Part shown: positions 40,798 to 49,080 of the stretch, piece by piece
How the letters are laid out: the number at the start of each line of letters is the position of its first letter
Position numbering within the stretch: the stretch's first letter is position 1
DNA from: Pseudomonadota bacterium
GTDB lineage: Bacteria; Pseudomonadota; Gammaproteobacteria; Acidiferrobacterales; Acidiferrobacteraceae
Direction: 5' to 3'
Assembly (NCBI GenBank): GCA_021827145.1
Contig: JAKAXK010000007.1
Location: forward strand, 1-49,808
DNA length: 49,808 nt
The notes under the pieces: generated by a model
The model's database searches: none
What the model was told of the DNA's origin: nothing
The model's input: the letters and a program-made list of their open reading frames with translations, nothing else
Made by a program: the position numbers and the translations under genes

Positions 40798-41804
40798 GCG
40801 GCGGCGAACTGATCCTCTACACCGCCGAGGACGGCAGCGCCGCCATCCAGCTGCGCGCCGAAGGCGGCACGGTATGGCTCACTCAGCTCGAAATGGCCAC
40901 CCTGTTCGACACGTCCAAACAGAACATCAGCCTGCACATCAAGAACATTCTCGCCGAAGGCGAGCTGTCACTGGTAGTCGTCAAGGAATACTTGACAACT
41001 GCCAGTGACGGGAAGACCTACAAAACAAAGACTTACAACCTCGACATGATCCTGGCCGTCGGCTACCGGGTGCGCTCCCCACGCGGCACCCAGTTCCGCC
41101 AGTGGGCCACTACCCACCTGCGCGAATACCTGGTCAAGGGCTTCGTGCTGGACGACACCCGCCTCAAGGAGCCCGGCGGCTGGGATTACTTCGACGAGTT
41201 GCTGGCGCGCATCCGCGATATTCGCGCCTCAGAGAAGCGCTTCTACCAAAAGATCCGCGACATCTATACCACCGCCGTGGACTACGACAGCAAATCCGAG
41301 GCCGCCCAGCTGTTCTTCAAGAAGGTGCAGAACAAGATGCTCTGGGCCGTCACCGGCCACACCGCGCCCGAACTCATCGCCGGCCGCGCCGACCCCGCCC
41401 TGCCCAATATGGGCCTGACTACCTGGGCCGGCGGCCGGGTGCGCAAGCAGGATGTTACGGTGGCCAAGAACTACCTGAATCACGAGGAGATCGCGGCGCT
41501 GGACCGCATCGTGGTCATGTACCTCGACTACGCCGAGGACCAGGCCCAGCGCCGACGCACCCTGACCATGCACGACTGGGAAGACAGGCTCGACGCCTTC
41601 CTGCAGTTCAACGAGCGCGAAGTGCTGACCCATGCCGGTAAGCTGCGCGCCGATGTCGCGGAAAAGCTGGCGCTGGAACGCTACGAGAACTTTGACGCCG
41701 TCCGACGCGAAGCGGCGCGTCTAGCGGCGGATTCCGAGGATATGGCGGCGCTGGAACAGACCGAGCGGCAGTTGGAAGGCAAGGGGCGGAGGGGAAAGAA
41801 GTGA
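40794..41804 (+). CDS. RhuM-family protein (full length)
   Basis: This is a 336-residue RhuM (virulence RhuM family) protein. WLTQLEMATLFDTSKQNIS, SDGKTYKTKTYNLDMILAVGY and FRQWATTHLREYL form the KilA-N/DNA-binding-like half. ASEKRFYQKIRDIYTTAVDY and NKMLWAVTGHTAPELI define the C-terminal half found in many members within type I restriction loci. Exact role unknown; phage antirepressor-like DNA-binding is inferred. ATG 40794 lies 8 bases behind AAGGAG, which is itself inside the preceding tail. Overlaps hsdS by four bases. Confidence 0.87.
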   Translation: MSGGELILYTAEDGSAAIQLRAEGGTVWLTQLEMATLFDTSKQNISLHIKNILAEGELSLVVVKEYLTTASDGKTYKTKTYNLDMILAVGYRVRSPRGTQFRQWATTHLREYLVKGFVLDDTRLKEPGGWDYFDELLARIRDIRASEKRFYQKIRDIYTTAVDYDSKSEAAQLFFKKVQNKMLWAVTGHTAPELIAGRADPALPNMGLTTWAGGRVRKQDVTVAKNYLNHEEIAALDRIVVMYLDYAEDQAQRRRTLTMHDWEDRLDAFLQFNEREVLTHAGKLRADVAEKLALERYENFDAVRREAARLAADSEDMAALEQTERQLEGKGRRGKK

Positions 41805-42997
41805 AACGCAGGAAATTCGACATCGTGCCGCTTGGTGAGCTTCTGGAAGGAACACCTCGCAATGGCTTTTCACCGGTCTGCCCGGGGTTACCGACCGGAA
41901 AGTGGGTACTCGGCTTGTCAGCACTTGACGGTCGCGGCCTTGACTTGTCCGAAGCTAAACCCGTGCCCGCGAATGACCCGCTCGTCGACAAGTTCATGTT
42001 GCGACCCGGTGATTTCCTAATCAGTCGTTCGAACACGCTCGACAAGGTTGGCCGTGTCGGTGTCTTCAGAGGCGAACTTGAGAACTGCTCATATCCAGAT
42101 TTGATGATGAGGTTTCGTTCGGACCGCGAAAAAGTGCACCCGCTTTACTTGGAGACGTATCTCAAGGGTGATAAGGCAATCAAATTCATTCGACAGCACG
42201 CCACAGGCACAAGTGGCAGCATGAAAACAATTAACCAATCAACGGTTGAGTCGATCCCCATAGTTGTTCCGTCGATATCTGAGCAGGAATCAATTGCCAC
42301 GATACTTCTGAGTTGGTACGAATCCATCCAGAAAACCGAGAAACTGACCGCGGCGAAGGAGCGGCACTACACCCACGAACTGTCGCGCCTGATCAGCCGG
42401 GGCCAGCACCCGCACGCCCATGTCAGCACCTTTGCCGAGGAAGTCTCTGCCCGCAATCGCGGCGGTAACGAGGCCCGAGTCCTGAGTGTGACGAACTCCC
42501 GCGGCTTCGTGCTGCCGGAAGACCAGTTCGAGCGCCGCGTCGCCAGCGCCGATCTGTCCAACTACAAGGTCGTGCGCCGTTGGCAGTACGCCTACAACCC
42601 ATCGCGAATCAACGTCGGTTCCATTGCCCGCCTCGAAGGCTGGGACGATGGTGTACTCAGCCCGATGTATGTCGTGTTCCGGATCAACGAGGAAAAGGTC
42701 CGCTCGGATTATTTCCTACACTGGCTGAACTCCCACGAAGCGCGTCAGCGCATCAAGAACAGCGCCCAGGGCAGCGTCCGCGAAACGGTGTCCTTCTCCG
42801 AATTCGCCGCCATCACGATTCCGCTCCCGGAGATTCACACCCAAACCGCTATCGCCTCCTACCTCAACGCCCTGCGCGAGGAGATCGACCTGCTTGGTCA
42901 GTCGATCGCCGCACTGAAGACCCAGAAGCGCGGCCTGATGCAGAAGCTGCTCACCGGCGAGTGGCGCTTGCCAATCAACGACAGAGCCTCCGAATGA
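41801..42997 (+). CDS. hsdS: Type I restriction specificity subunit HsdS (two TRDs)
   Basis: The specificity subunit has 398 residues. TRD 1 (about 1-150) includes FMLRPGDFLISRSNTLDKVG and ends in TINQSTVESIPIVVP. It is followed by the conserved spacer helix QTEKLTAAKERHY-type, TRD 2 (about 205-345) and the second spacer ending QKRGLMQKLLTGEWRLP, the classical HsdS C-terminus. TRD 1 looks visibly richer in A+T than TRD 2 and than hsdM, suggesting separate origins by domain exchange. It overlaps rhuM and the HAD gene by four bases each. Confidence 0.92.
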   Translation: MKRRKFDIVPLGELLEGTPRNGFSPVCPGLPTGKWVLGLSALDGRGLDLSEAKPVPANDPLVDKFMLRPGDFLISRSNTLDKVGRVGVFRGELENCSYPDLMMRFRSDREKVHPLYLETYLKGDKAIKFIRQHATGTSGSMKTINQSTVESIPIVVPSISEQESIATILLSWYESIQKTEKLTAAKERHYTHELSRLISRGQHPHAHVSTFAEEVSARNRGGNEARVLSVTNSRGFVLPEDQFERRVASADLSNYKVVRRWQYAYNPSRINVGSIARLEGWDDGVLSPMYVVFRINEEKVRSDYFLHWLNSHEARQRIKNSAQGSVRETVSFSEFAAITIPLPEIHTQTAIASYLNALREEIDLLGQSIAALKTQKRGLMQKLLTGEWRLPINDRASE

Positions 42998-43920
42998 TCA
43001 AAAAAAAGGTAACCATGGCCATCGCTTACGACTTCGATGGCACATTGGCTCCAGGGAACATGCAGGAACACCAGTTTCTGCCTGAAATCGGCATCAAACC
43101 CGCAACTTTCTGGAAAGAGGTGAATGACACGGCGAAGAAACATCAAGCTGACGAGGTGCTTGTCTACATGAACCTGATGTTGCGCAAGGCTGCGGAGCAC
43201 AACGCGCCCGTTGGCAAGGAACACTTCAAGCAGCGCGGTAACAATATTCAGCTCTTTAAGGGCGTGGCGGACTGGTTCTCGCGGATCAACGACTACGCCA
43301 AAAGCAAGAACGTCGATCTAAAGCACTATCTCATTTCTTCCGGGAACGAGGAGATATTCACCGGTACGAAAATCAAAAAATACTTCGAAGCTGTTTACGC
43401 ATCCAAGTATCTGTTTGATGCGAACGGAGTCGCTCAATGGCCGGCCCTGGCCATCAACTATACGACCAAGACCCAGTATCTATTTCGAATCAACAAGGGC
43501 GTCAAAGACATCAGCGACAACGCGTCGGTCAATCGATACGTTGAGCCAGAGCACCGCCCGGTTCCCTTCAAGAATATGGTTTTTATTGGTGATGGGGCCA
43601 CGGACATTCCGTGCTTTCGCTTGGTGAAGGAGCAAGGGGGGCTGTCAGTTGCCGTATACACGCCTCACAAGAAGGGCAAGAGTGGCAAAACAGCGGCCCT
43701 CAAGTACCGCGATGAAGGGCGCGTCCATGCTGTCGTGCCGGCGAACTATGCGGAAGGTTCCGAGCTGGACAAGATCATCAAGGGCCGGATTGATGAGGTT
43801 GCGGCCAGGCACGCACTCGGTTGCCTATTGAAGGACGCCCCTAATAAAAGAAAAACAGCTCCGGAGAAAGTCAAGAGCCGCCTTACTGACCGGGGAAAGC
43901 CCAATCCATGCAACGAATGA
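42994..43920 (+). CDS. HAD-superfamily hydrolase in the restriction island
   Basis: The 308-residue protein has HAD motif I AYDFDGTLAPGN (both Asp present, about 12-14), motif II YLISSGNEE and motif IV VFIGDGATDIPCF, so it is a likely phosphatase or phosphotransferase. The helical cap lies between motifs I and II (about 30-120). ATG 42994 overlaps the hsdS stop; the longer open frame upstream is hsdS out of frame. The base composition is more AT-rich than hsdM/hsdR. Homologues near restriction systems have no known function that I can name. A basic tail (RKTAPEKVKSRL) ends it. Confidence 0.85.
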   Translation: MIKKKVTMAIAYDFDGTLAPGNMQEHQFLPEIGIKPATFWKEVNDTAKKHQADEVLVYMNLMLRKAAEHNAPVGKEHFKQRGNNIQLFKGVADWFSRINDYAKSKNVDLKHYLISSGNEEIFTGTKIKKYFEAVYASKYLFDANGVAQWPALAINYTTKTQYLFRINKGVKDISDNASVNRYVEPEHRPVPFKNMVFIGDGATDIPCFRLVKEQGGLSVAVYTPHKKGKSGKTAALKYRDEGRVHAVVPANYAEGSELDKIIKGRIDEVAARHALGCLLKDAPNKRKTAPEKVKSRLTDRGKPNPCNE

Positions 43921-44013
43921 ATGAATGACCTGGCCATCTATCCGGGCAGTGGCCCGAAAGAGCCCCCTGGGCACTTGTCACCGGCGAGAAACCTTTGAGC
44001 GGGAGGGTAGCGC

Positions 44014-47000
44014 ATGACAGATCTGGAACATAACATCGAGCCCAGCTTCCGCTTCGACGAAAAATATCTATCCCAGATTCCAGCCCTGCAGGTGCTCGTC
44101 AATCTGGGCTACCAGTACCTCACTCCCGCCGAAGCGCTGGCCGCGCGCGGCGGCAAGGCCGGCAACGTACTGCTGGAGGGGATCCTGCGCGAGCAGTTGA
44201 AGAAGCTGAACCACATCCAGCACAAAGGCGGCAGCTATCTCTTCAGCGAGGAGAACATCCAGAGCGCCATCCAGCGGCTGAAGAACGTCAAGTACGACGG
44301 CCTGTTCAAGACCAACGAGGCGGTGTACGACCTGCTAACGCTGGGCGTGGCGCTGGAGCAGTCCATCGAGGGGGATCTGAAGAGCTTTACGCTCAACTAT
44401 GTGGACTGGCGCCATCCACAGAACAACGTCTACCACGTAGCCGCCGAGTTCGCGGTGGAGCGCACCCGCAGCGTCGAGACCTGCCGGCCGGACCTCGTGC
44501 TGTTCGTCAACGGCATTCCGTTCGCAGCAATCGAGTGCAAGTCCGCCACGGTCGAGGTGGGCCAAGCCATTTCGCAGACCATCCGCAACCAGCGCGACGA
44601 GTACATTCCGCGCCTGTTCACCTACGTGCAGACGGTGCTGGCGGTGAACAAGAACGAGGCCCGCTACGCCACCACCGGCACACCGGCCAAGTTCTGGTCG
44701 AAGTGGAAGGAGGACGTGGCGGACGCGGAGTTGGCGCCGCTCTTGGAGCGCCCGCTGCCGGAATCGGTGAAAGCCTCGCTGTTCGATCTGGCCTTTGCCG
44801 AGCTGGGCGTGCGCGAGGAAGTGGCCCCCTATCTGGTCGGCCGGCAGGTGACCGAGCAGGACCGCGTGCTCTACGCGCTGTGCCGCCCTGCGCGCGTGCT
44901 GGAGATGGCCTGGGCCTTCACGGTGTTTGACGGCGGCGTGCGCAAGATCGCGCGCTACCAGCAGGTGTTCGCCATTCGCGAGGTGCTCGCCCGCGTCAAG
45001 CAAACGGACGATGCTGGCCGCCGCCGCGGCGGCATCGTCTGGCATACGCAGGGCTCGGGCAAGTCGCTGACCATGGTGATGCTGGCCCGCGCGCTGGCAC
45101 TGGATCCGGCCATCCGCAATCCGCGCATCGTGCTGGTGACCGACCGGGTGGACCTGGACAAGCAACTAGGCAACACCTTCGCTGCCTGCGGACTCTCGCC
45201 CGACCGGGCCGAGAGCGGCCGCCATCTGGTGGAGCTGGTGTCCGACGGCAAGGCGCACATCGTCACCACGCTGGTGCACAAGTTCGACAAGGCGCTAGCC
45301 TACAAGAAGTTCAGCGACGCCTCGCCCGACATCTTCGTGCTGGTGGACGAAACCCAGCGTACCCAGCTGGGCGCTTACTCGGCTCGTATGCGGCAGATGT
45401 TCCCGAACGCCTGCTACATCGGGTTCACCGGCACGCCGCTCTTGACCCGCGAGAAGAGCGACGTGACCAAGTTCGGCGGCGTGATCCACACCTATGCCAT
45501 CGACCAGGCGGTGGCCGATGGCGCCATCGTGCCGCTCCTCTACGAAGGGCGCATGGTGGAGCTGGAACAGAACCAGGCCGCCATCGATATCTGGTTCGAG
45601 CGCCACACCCAGTGGCTGACCGAGCAGCAGAAGACCGACCTGAAGAAGAAATACGCCCGCGCCGAGATGCTGAACAAGGCCGAGCAGGTGATCTACATGC
45701 GCGCCTTCGATATCAGCGAGCATTACCGCCAGAACTGGCAGGGCACCGGCTTCAAGGCGCAGCTGGTGGCGCCCAACAAGGCGGCGGCGCTGCGCTACAA
45801 AGCGTTTCTGGACGAGCTGCGCGCGGTCACCAGCGAGGTGATCATCTCGCCGCCCGACGAACGCGAGGGCTTCGACGAGATCGACGCCGAGGAATCCACC
45901 GATGCGGTAGTGGCCTTCTGGCAGCGCATGATGAAGCGCTACGGTTCGGAGGACGACTACAACAAGCAGATCGTCAACGCCTTCAAGTTCGGCGACGAGC
46001 CGGAAATCCTGATCGTGGTGGACAAGCTGCTGACCGGCTTTGACGCGCCGCGCAACACGGTGCTCTACCTGACCCGGCGGCTCAAGGACCATTCCCTGCT
46101 ACAGGCCATCGCCCGGGTGAATCGCCTGTACGAAGACGAGTCCGGCAGCCGTGCCAAGGAGTTCGGCTACGTCATCGACTATGTGGGTGTGCTGGGCGAA
46201 CTGGACCAGGCGCTGACCACCTACAGCGCCCTGGAAGGGTTCGAGGCGACGGATCTCGAAGGTGCGCTGGCCTCGATTCATGAGGAAACCAAGGCGCTGC
46301 CGCAGCGCCACGCCGAGCTGTGGGACCTGTTCAAGACGGTGAAGAACCGCCAGGACGAAGAAGCCTTCGAACAATTGCTGGCCGACGAGAAACTGCGTGC
46401 CGGGTTCTACGAACGGCTGTCGGCCTACGCCAAGACCCTTGCCATTGCGCTGTCCAGCGAACGCTTCATCACCGAGACGCCTGAACAGAAGCTGCGCGCC
46501 TACAAGAACGACCTCAAGCGCTTCGTCAATCTGAAGGCGGCGGTGAAGCTGCGCTATGCGGAATCGGTGGACTACCGCGATTTCGAGCCGCGCATCCAGA
46601 AGCTGCTGGACATCCACATCTCGGCCTCCGATGTGGTGCAGTTGAACGCGCCGGTGAACATCTTCGACGAGGCCGCTTTCCAGAAGGTGGTCGAGGCGCA
46701 AGGTGCGGGCGGCGAGAAGAACCTGGGCGCCAAGGCCGACATGATCGCTCACGCCACCAAGCGCGCCATCCACGAACGGCTGGAGCAGGACCCGGCCTTC
46801 TACGAGAAGTTCTCCAAACTGATCCAACAGGCCATCGATGACTACCGCGCCCGGCGCCTGTCCGATCTGGAGTACCTGCAGCGCGTCACCGAGATCAAGG
46901 ACGCCGTGGTTTCGCGAAAGGGCGATGACCTGCCATTGCTGCTTCACGGCGACGCCGACGCGGCCGCCGTCTATGGCCTGCTGCGCCCCTTCGTGGCGAA

Positions 47001-47253
47001 CCACCTCGGCAACGCCGAACAGGCTCAGAACACCGCCGCCGAGGCGGCGATGGCGGTGTGGGGCATATTCCGCCGCAACCGCAAGGTGGGCTACTGGGAT
47101 GATCTCGACGCCCAGCGCCGGACCATGAACGAGATCGACGACTACCTCTACGACGAAGTCAAGGGTGCGCGAGGCATCGCGCTGTCCACTGATGAGATGG
47201 ATGAGATCCTTGAAAAGACGATGCAACTCGCCCGCCACCGGATGGCGGGGTGA
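44014..47253 (+). CDS. hsdR: Type I restriction endonuclease subunit HsdR
   Basis: This 1079-residue motor-nuclease has an N-terminal PD-(D/E)xK nuclease, RPDLVLFVNG...AAIECKSA (about 157-175), and two RecA-like helicase domains. The Walker A is HTQGSGKSL (about 342-350). Motif II reads LVDETQRTQ (about 443-451) where most relatives have DEAHRTQ. Motif III is GFTGTPL, and motif VI-like QAIARVNRLY follows. The C-terminal helical region docks to the methylase. It cleaves unmodified DNA after translocation. Separated from the HAD gene by 93 bases with GGGAGGG before the ATG. Confidence 0.95.
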   Translation: MTDLEHNIEPSFRFDEKYLSQIPALQVLVNLGYQYLTPAEALAARGGKAGNVLLEGILREQLKKLNHIQHKGGSYLFSEENIQSAIQRLKNVKYDGLFKTNEAVYDLLTLGVALEQSIEGDLKSFTLNYVDWRHPQNNVYHVAAEFAVERTRSVETCRPDLVLFVNGIPFAAIECKSATVEVGQAISQTIRNQRDEYIPRLFTYVQTVLAVNKNEARYATTGTPAKFWSKWKEDVADAELAPLLERPLPESVKASLFDLAFAELGVREEVAPYLVGRQVTEQDRVLYALCRPARVLEMAWAFTVFDGGVRKIARYQQVFAIREVLARVKQTDDAGRRRGGIVWHTQGSGKSLTMVMLARALALDPAIRNPRIVLVTDRVDLDKQLGNTFAACGLSPDRAESGRHLVELVSDGKAHIVTTLVHKFDKALAYKKFSDASPDIFVLVDETQRTQLGAYSARMRQMFPNACYIGFTGTPLLTREKSDVTKFGGVIHTYAIDQAVADGAIVPLLYEGRMVELEQNQAAIDIWFERHTQWLTEQQKTDLKKKYARAEMLNKAEQVIYMRAFDISEHYRQNWQGTGFKAQLVAPNKAAALRYKAFLDELRAVTSEVIISPPDEREGFDEIDAEESTDAVVAFWQRMMKRYGSEDDYNKQIVNAFKFGDEPEILIVVDKLLTGFDAPRNTVLYLTRRLKDHSLLQAIARVNRLYEDESGSRAKEFGYVIDYVGVLGELDQALTTYSALEGFEATDLEGALASIHEETKALPQRHAELWDLFKTVKNRQDEEAFEQLLADEKLRAGFYERLSAYAKTLAIALSSERFITETPEQKLRAYKNDLKRFVNLKAAVKLRYAESVDYRDFEPRIQKLLDIHISASDVVQLNAPVNIFDEAAFQKVVEAQGAGGEKNLGAKADMIAHATKRAIHERLEQDPAFYEKFSKLIQQAIDDYRARRLSDLEYLQRVTEIKDAVVSRKGDDLPLLLHGDADAAAVYGLLRPFVANHLGNAEQAQNTAAEAAMAVWGIFRRNRKVGYWDDLDAQRRTMNEIDDYLYDEVKGARGIALSTDEMDEILEKTMQLARHRMAG

Positions 47254-47960
47254 AGACGATGACCGGAACGCTGACCTACGGCACCGACACCATCCGCTAC
47301 GAGGTGCGCTTTCTGGCATCGCGACGGACCCTGGCCATCGAGGTCCACCCCGACAGCCGCGTGCTGGTGCGCGCGCCGCTCGGCTGCCCAGAGGCCTTGA
47401 TCGCGGAGCGCATACAGAGGCGCGCCGGCTGGATCAGCCGGCAACTGGCCGAATTCGAGCGCTATCGCCCCCGCACCCCGCCGCGCCAGTACGTCAACGG
47501 CGAATCGCACCTGTACCTTGGCCGGCAATACCGGCTGAAGCTGGTATCGGGCGATGCGGCCAGCGTGAAACGCGCGCGCGGCCAACTGCTCGTCAGCCTG
47601 CCCGGCGAACCTGGCCCTGAACGCGTGAAGATGCTGCTGCACCGCTGGTATCTCGACCGGGCACGAACCGTATTCACTGAGGTCCTGGACGCCAGCTTGC
47701 TCCAGTTCAAAAACGTCCGGCATCCGCGTCTGATCGTGCGCGCCATGCAATCCCGCTGGGGTAGCCTGTCGCGCGCTGGCACGATGACCTTGAACGTCAA
47801 CCTAGTGCGCGCCCCCCGCCCCTGCATCGAATATGTAGTGGTTCACGAACTTTGCCACACCAAACACCGCGACCACGATGCACGGTTCTTCAAGCTGCTC
47901 GGACAAGTGATGCCGGACTGGGAACAACGCAAGCAACGGCTGGAAGTAGCGCTGCTGTGA
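47250..47960 (+). CDS. YgjP/SprT-like zinc metalloprotease
   Basis: The 236-residue protein has the M48-related YgjP (DUF45, WLM-type) zinc site VVHELCHTKHRDHDARFF, with HExxH plus a downstream His/acid ligand. The preceding MQSRWGSLS..TMTLNVNL pattern is the family signature. It often accompanies type I hsdR genes, overlapping as here (GTGA, start GTG 47250; ATG 47259 also possible). The biological role in restriction is unknown; SprT-like proteases digest DNA-protein crosslinks, so relief of stalled complexes is an idea only. Confidence 0.9.
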   Translation: MKTMTGTLTYGTDTIRYEVRFLASRRTLAIEVHPDSRVLVRAPLGCPEALIAERIQRRAGWISRQLAEFERYRPRTPPRQYVNGESHLYLGRQYRLKLVSGDAASVKRARGQLLVSLPGEPGPERVKMLLHRWYLDRARTVFTEVLDASLLQFKNVRHPRLIVRAMQSRWGSLSRAGTMTLNVNLVRAPRPCIEYVVVHELCHTKHRDHDARFFKLLGQVMPDWEQRKQRLEVALL

Positions 47961-47973
47961 GGGGACACAAGGA

Positions 47974-48021
47974 GAGCGCATAGCCAAAAGAACCCCAGAG
48001 CGCATAGCCAAAAGAACCCCA
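47974..48021. repeat. Two perfect 24-bp tandem repeats
   Basis: GAGCGCATAGCCAAAAGAACCCCA occurs twice in direct succession (47974-47997 and 47998-48021), 14 bases after the last island gene. No third copy follows. It could mark an insertion boundary or be a slippage product. Confidence 0.9.
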
Positions 48022-48476
48022 ATGACCGCCGCCGGACTTTCTGCGCTGGGTTCAACCGCAAAAACGCTGCTACAAATCGCCACGAACCCCGACCGTGCGT
48101 CTCCGCGGCATGTCGCGTGGACGGTTGAACAGCGGGACTTTCTTGAGTTTCCGCGCGCCGAAAGCCGAAGTACGGAAATCGCCGATGGGCTGACTCAAGG
48201 CGGTGACAGCCACTTAGGAAACAACATCATCAGGCGCGGGCGCCTAGACGTAGCGGCACGGATTCGCTGGCACCGAGGTCGAGAAAACTTCACATGGGCC
48301 AGCTTCAATCGTAACCGCGAGCCTAGCATCATTCTGAGCAAGCTCGCCTTGACCGCCAACGCCTACGGGATTGGTCGGCGACGCGGTCATACAGAGAGGA
48401 GTGGCACCAAAGATAGCCTCGACCAGCACCAGTACCACCACCTTGATAAAGACAACACATCTGTTATGGTTTGCCC
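48022..48476. other. Gap with a doubtful open frame
   Basis: A plus-strand frame of 152 codons from ATG 48022 runs into the hicA start at 48477. It begins MTAAGLSALGS, has no ribosome site and no recognised motif, and sits partly in repeat-adjacent DNA. I do not call it a gene. Confidence 0.3.
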
Positions 48477-48652
48477 GTGAACTCTAAGCAGATGAAGAAA
48501 TGGCTAGAGCAGCAGGGGGCGATATTCCAGCCCGGCAGAGGCTCGCATCTGAAAGTATTTTTGAATGGCAAGCAATCCACCCTATGCACGGAACCACCGA
48601 GCTTGGCAAGGGACTAGAAGCCGCGATCAAGCGACAGCTTGGTTTGAAGTAA
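48477..48652 (+). pseudogene. HicA-type toxin, frameshifted
   Basis: From GTG 48477 the frame gives MKKWLEQQGAIFQPGRGSHLK and FLNGKQSTL, the HicA double-stranded RNA-binding fold with its catalytic GSHxK His. It then shifts at about 48580 so that the in-frame stop comes at 48615-48617. A one-base shift gives MHGTTELGKGL..IKRQLGLK, the normal end, stopping at 48650-48652, eleven bases before hicB. The catalytic part precedes the shift, but the product loses its final helices. Possible sequencing error. Confidence 0.7.
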
Positions 48653-48663
48653 AGGAGAGAACC

Positions 48664-49080
48664 ATGTTTGACTATCCCGTGACCTTGACCCCTAATGACG
48701 GCACCGTGTTGGTCACTTTTGCCGGTGTGCCCGAGGCAATCACCTTCGGCGCCGATGAGGATGAAGCCCTGCTGAACGCCATAGACGCGCTGGAAACCGG
48801 CCTGTCGTTCTATGTGGAGGCCCGCAAACCTCTACCCGTCGCAAGCCGGCCCGCGGCCGGACAAAAGACCGTGCAGCCATCGGCGCTGGAATGCGCCAAG
48901 CTGGGCGTATACCAGGCCATGACCGATCAAGGAATCAAAAAGGCGGAACTCGCCCGGCGTCTGGGATGGCATATGCCGCAAATCGATCGTCTATTCGATC
49001 TGCGCCACGCCTCAAGGCTCGACCAGATCGAAGCGGCCGCGCACGCGCTCGGCAAGCACATTCATGTGCGGGTTGCCTGA
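48664..49080 (+). CDS. hicB: HicB-type antitoxin
   Basis: The 138-residue antitoxin has an N-terminal partial RNase H-like domain (FDYPVTLTPNDGTVLVTFAGVPEAITFG, here in two parts), followed by a C-terminal helix-turn-helix (AELARRLGWHMPQIDRLFD) ending HIHVRVA. This is the HTH-bearing type of HicB that represses its operon. AAAGGAGAGAACC gives a strong ribosome site before ATG 48664. It follows the frameshifted hicA. Confidence 0.85.
   Translation: MFDYPVTLTPNDGTVLVTFAGVPEAITFGADEDEALLNAIDALETGLSFYVEARKPLPVASRPAAGQKTVQPSALECAKLGVYQAMTDQGIKKAELARRLGWHMPQIDRLFDLRHASRLDQIEAAAHALGKHIHVRVA

Noticed and set aside
42580-42993. N-terminal extension of the HAD hydrolase
   Set aside because: It is the hsdS gene read out of frame; ATG 42994 gives a typical HAD start.
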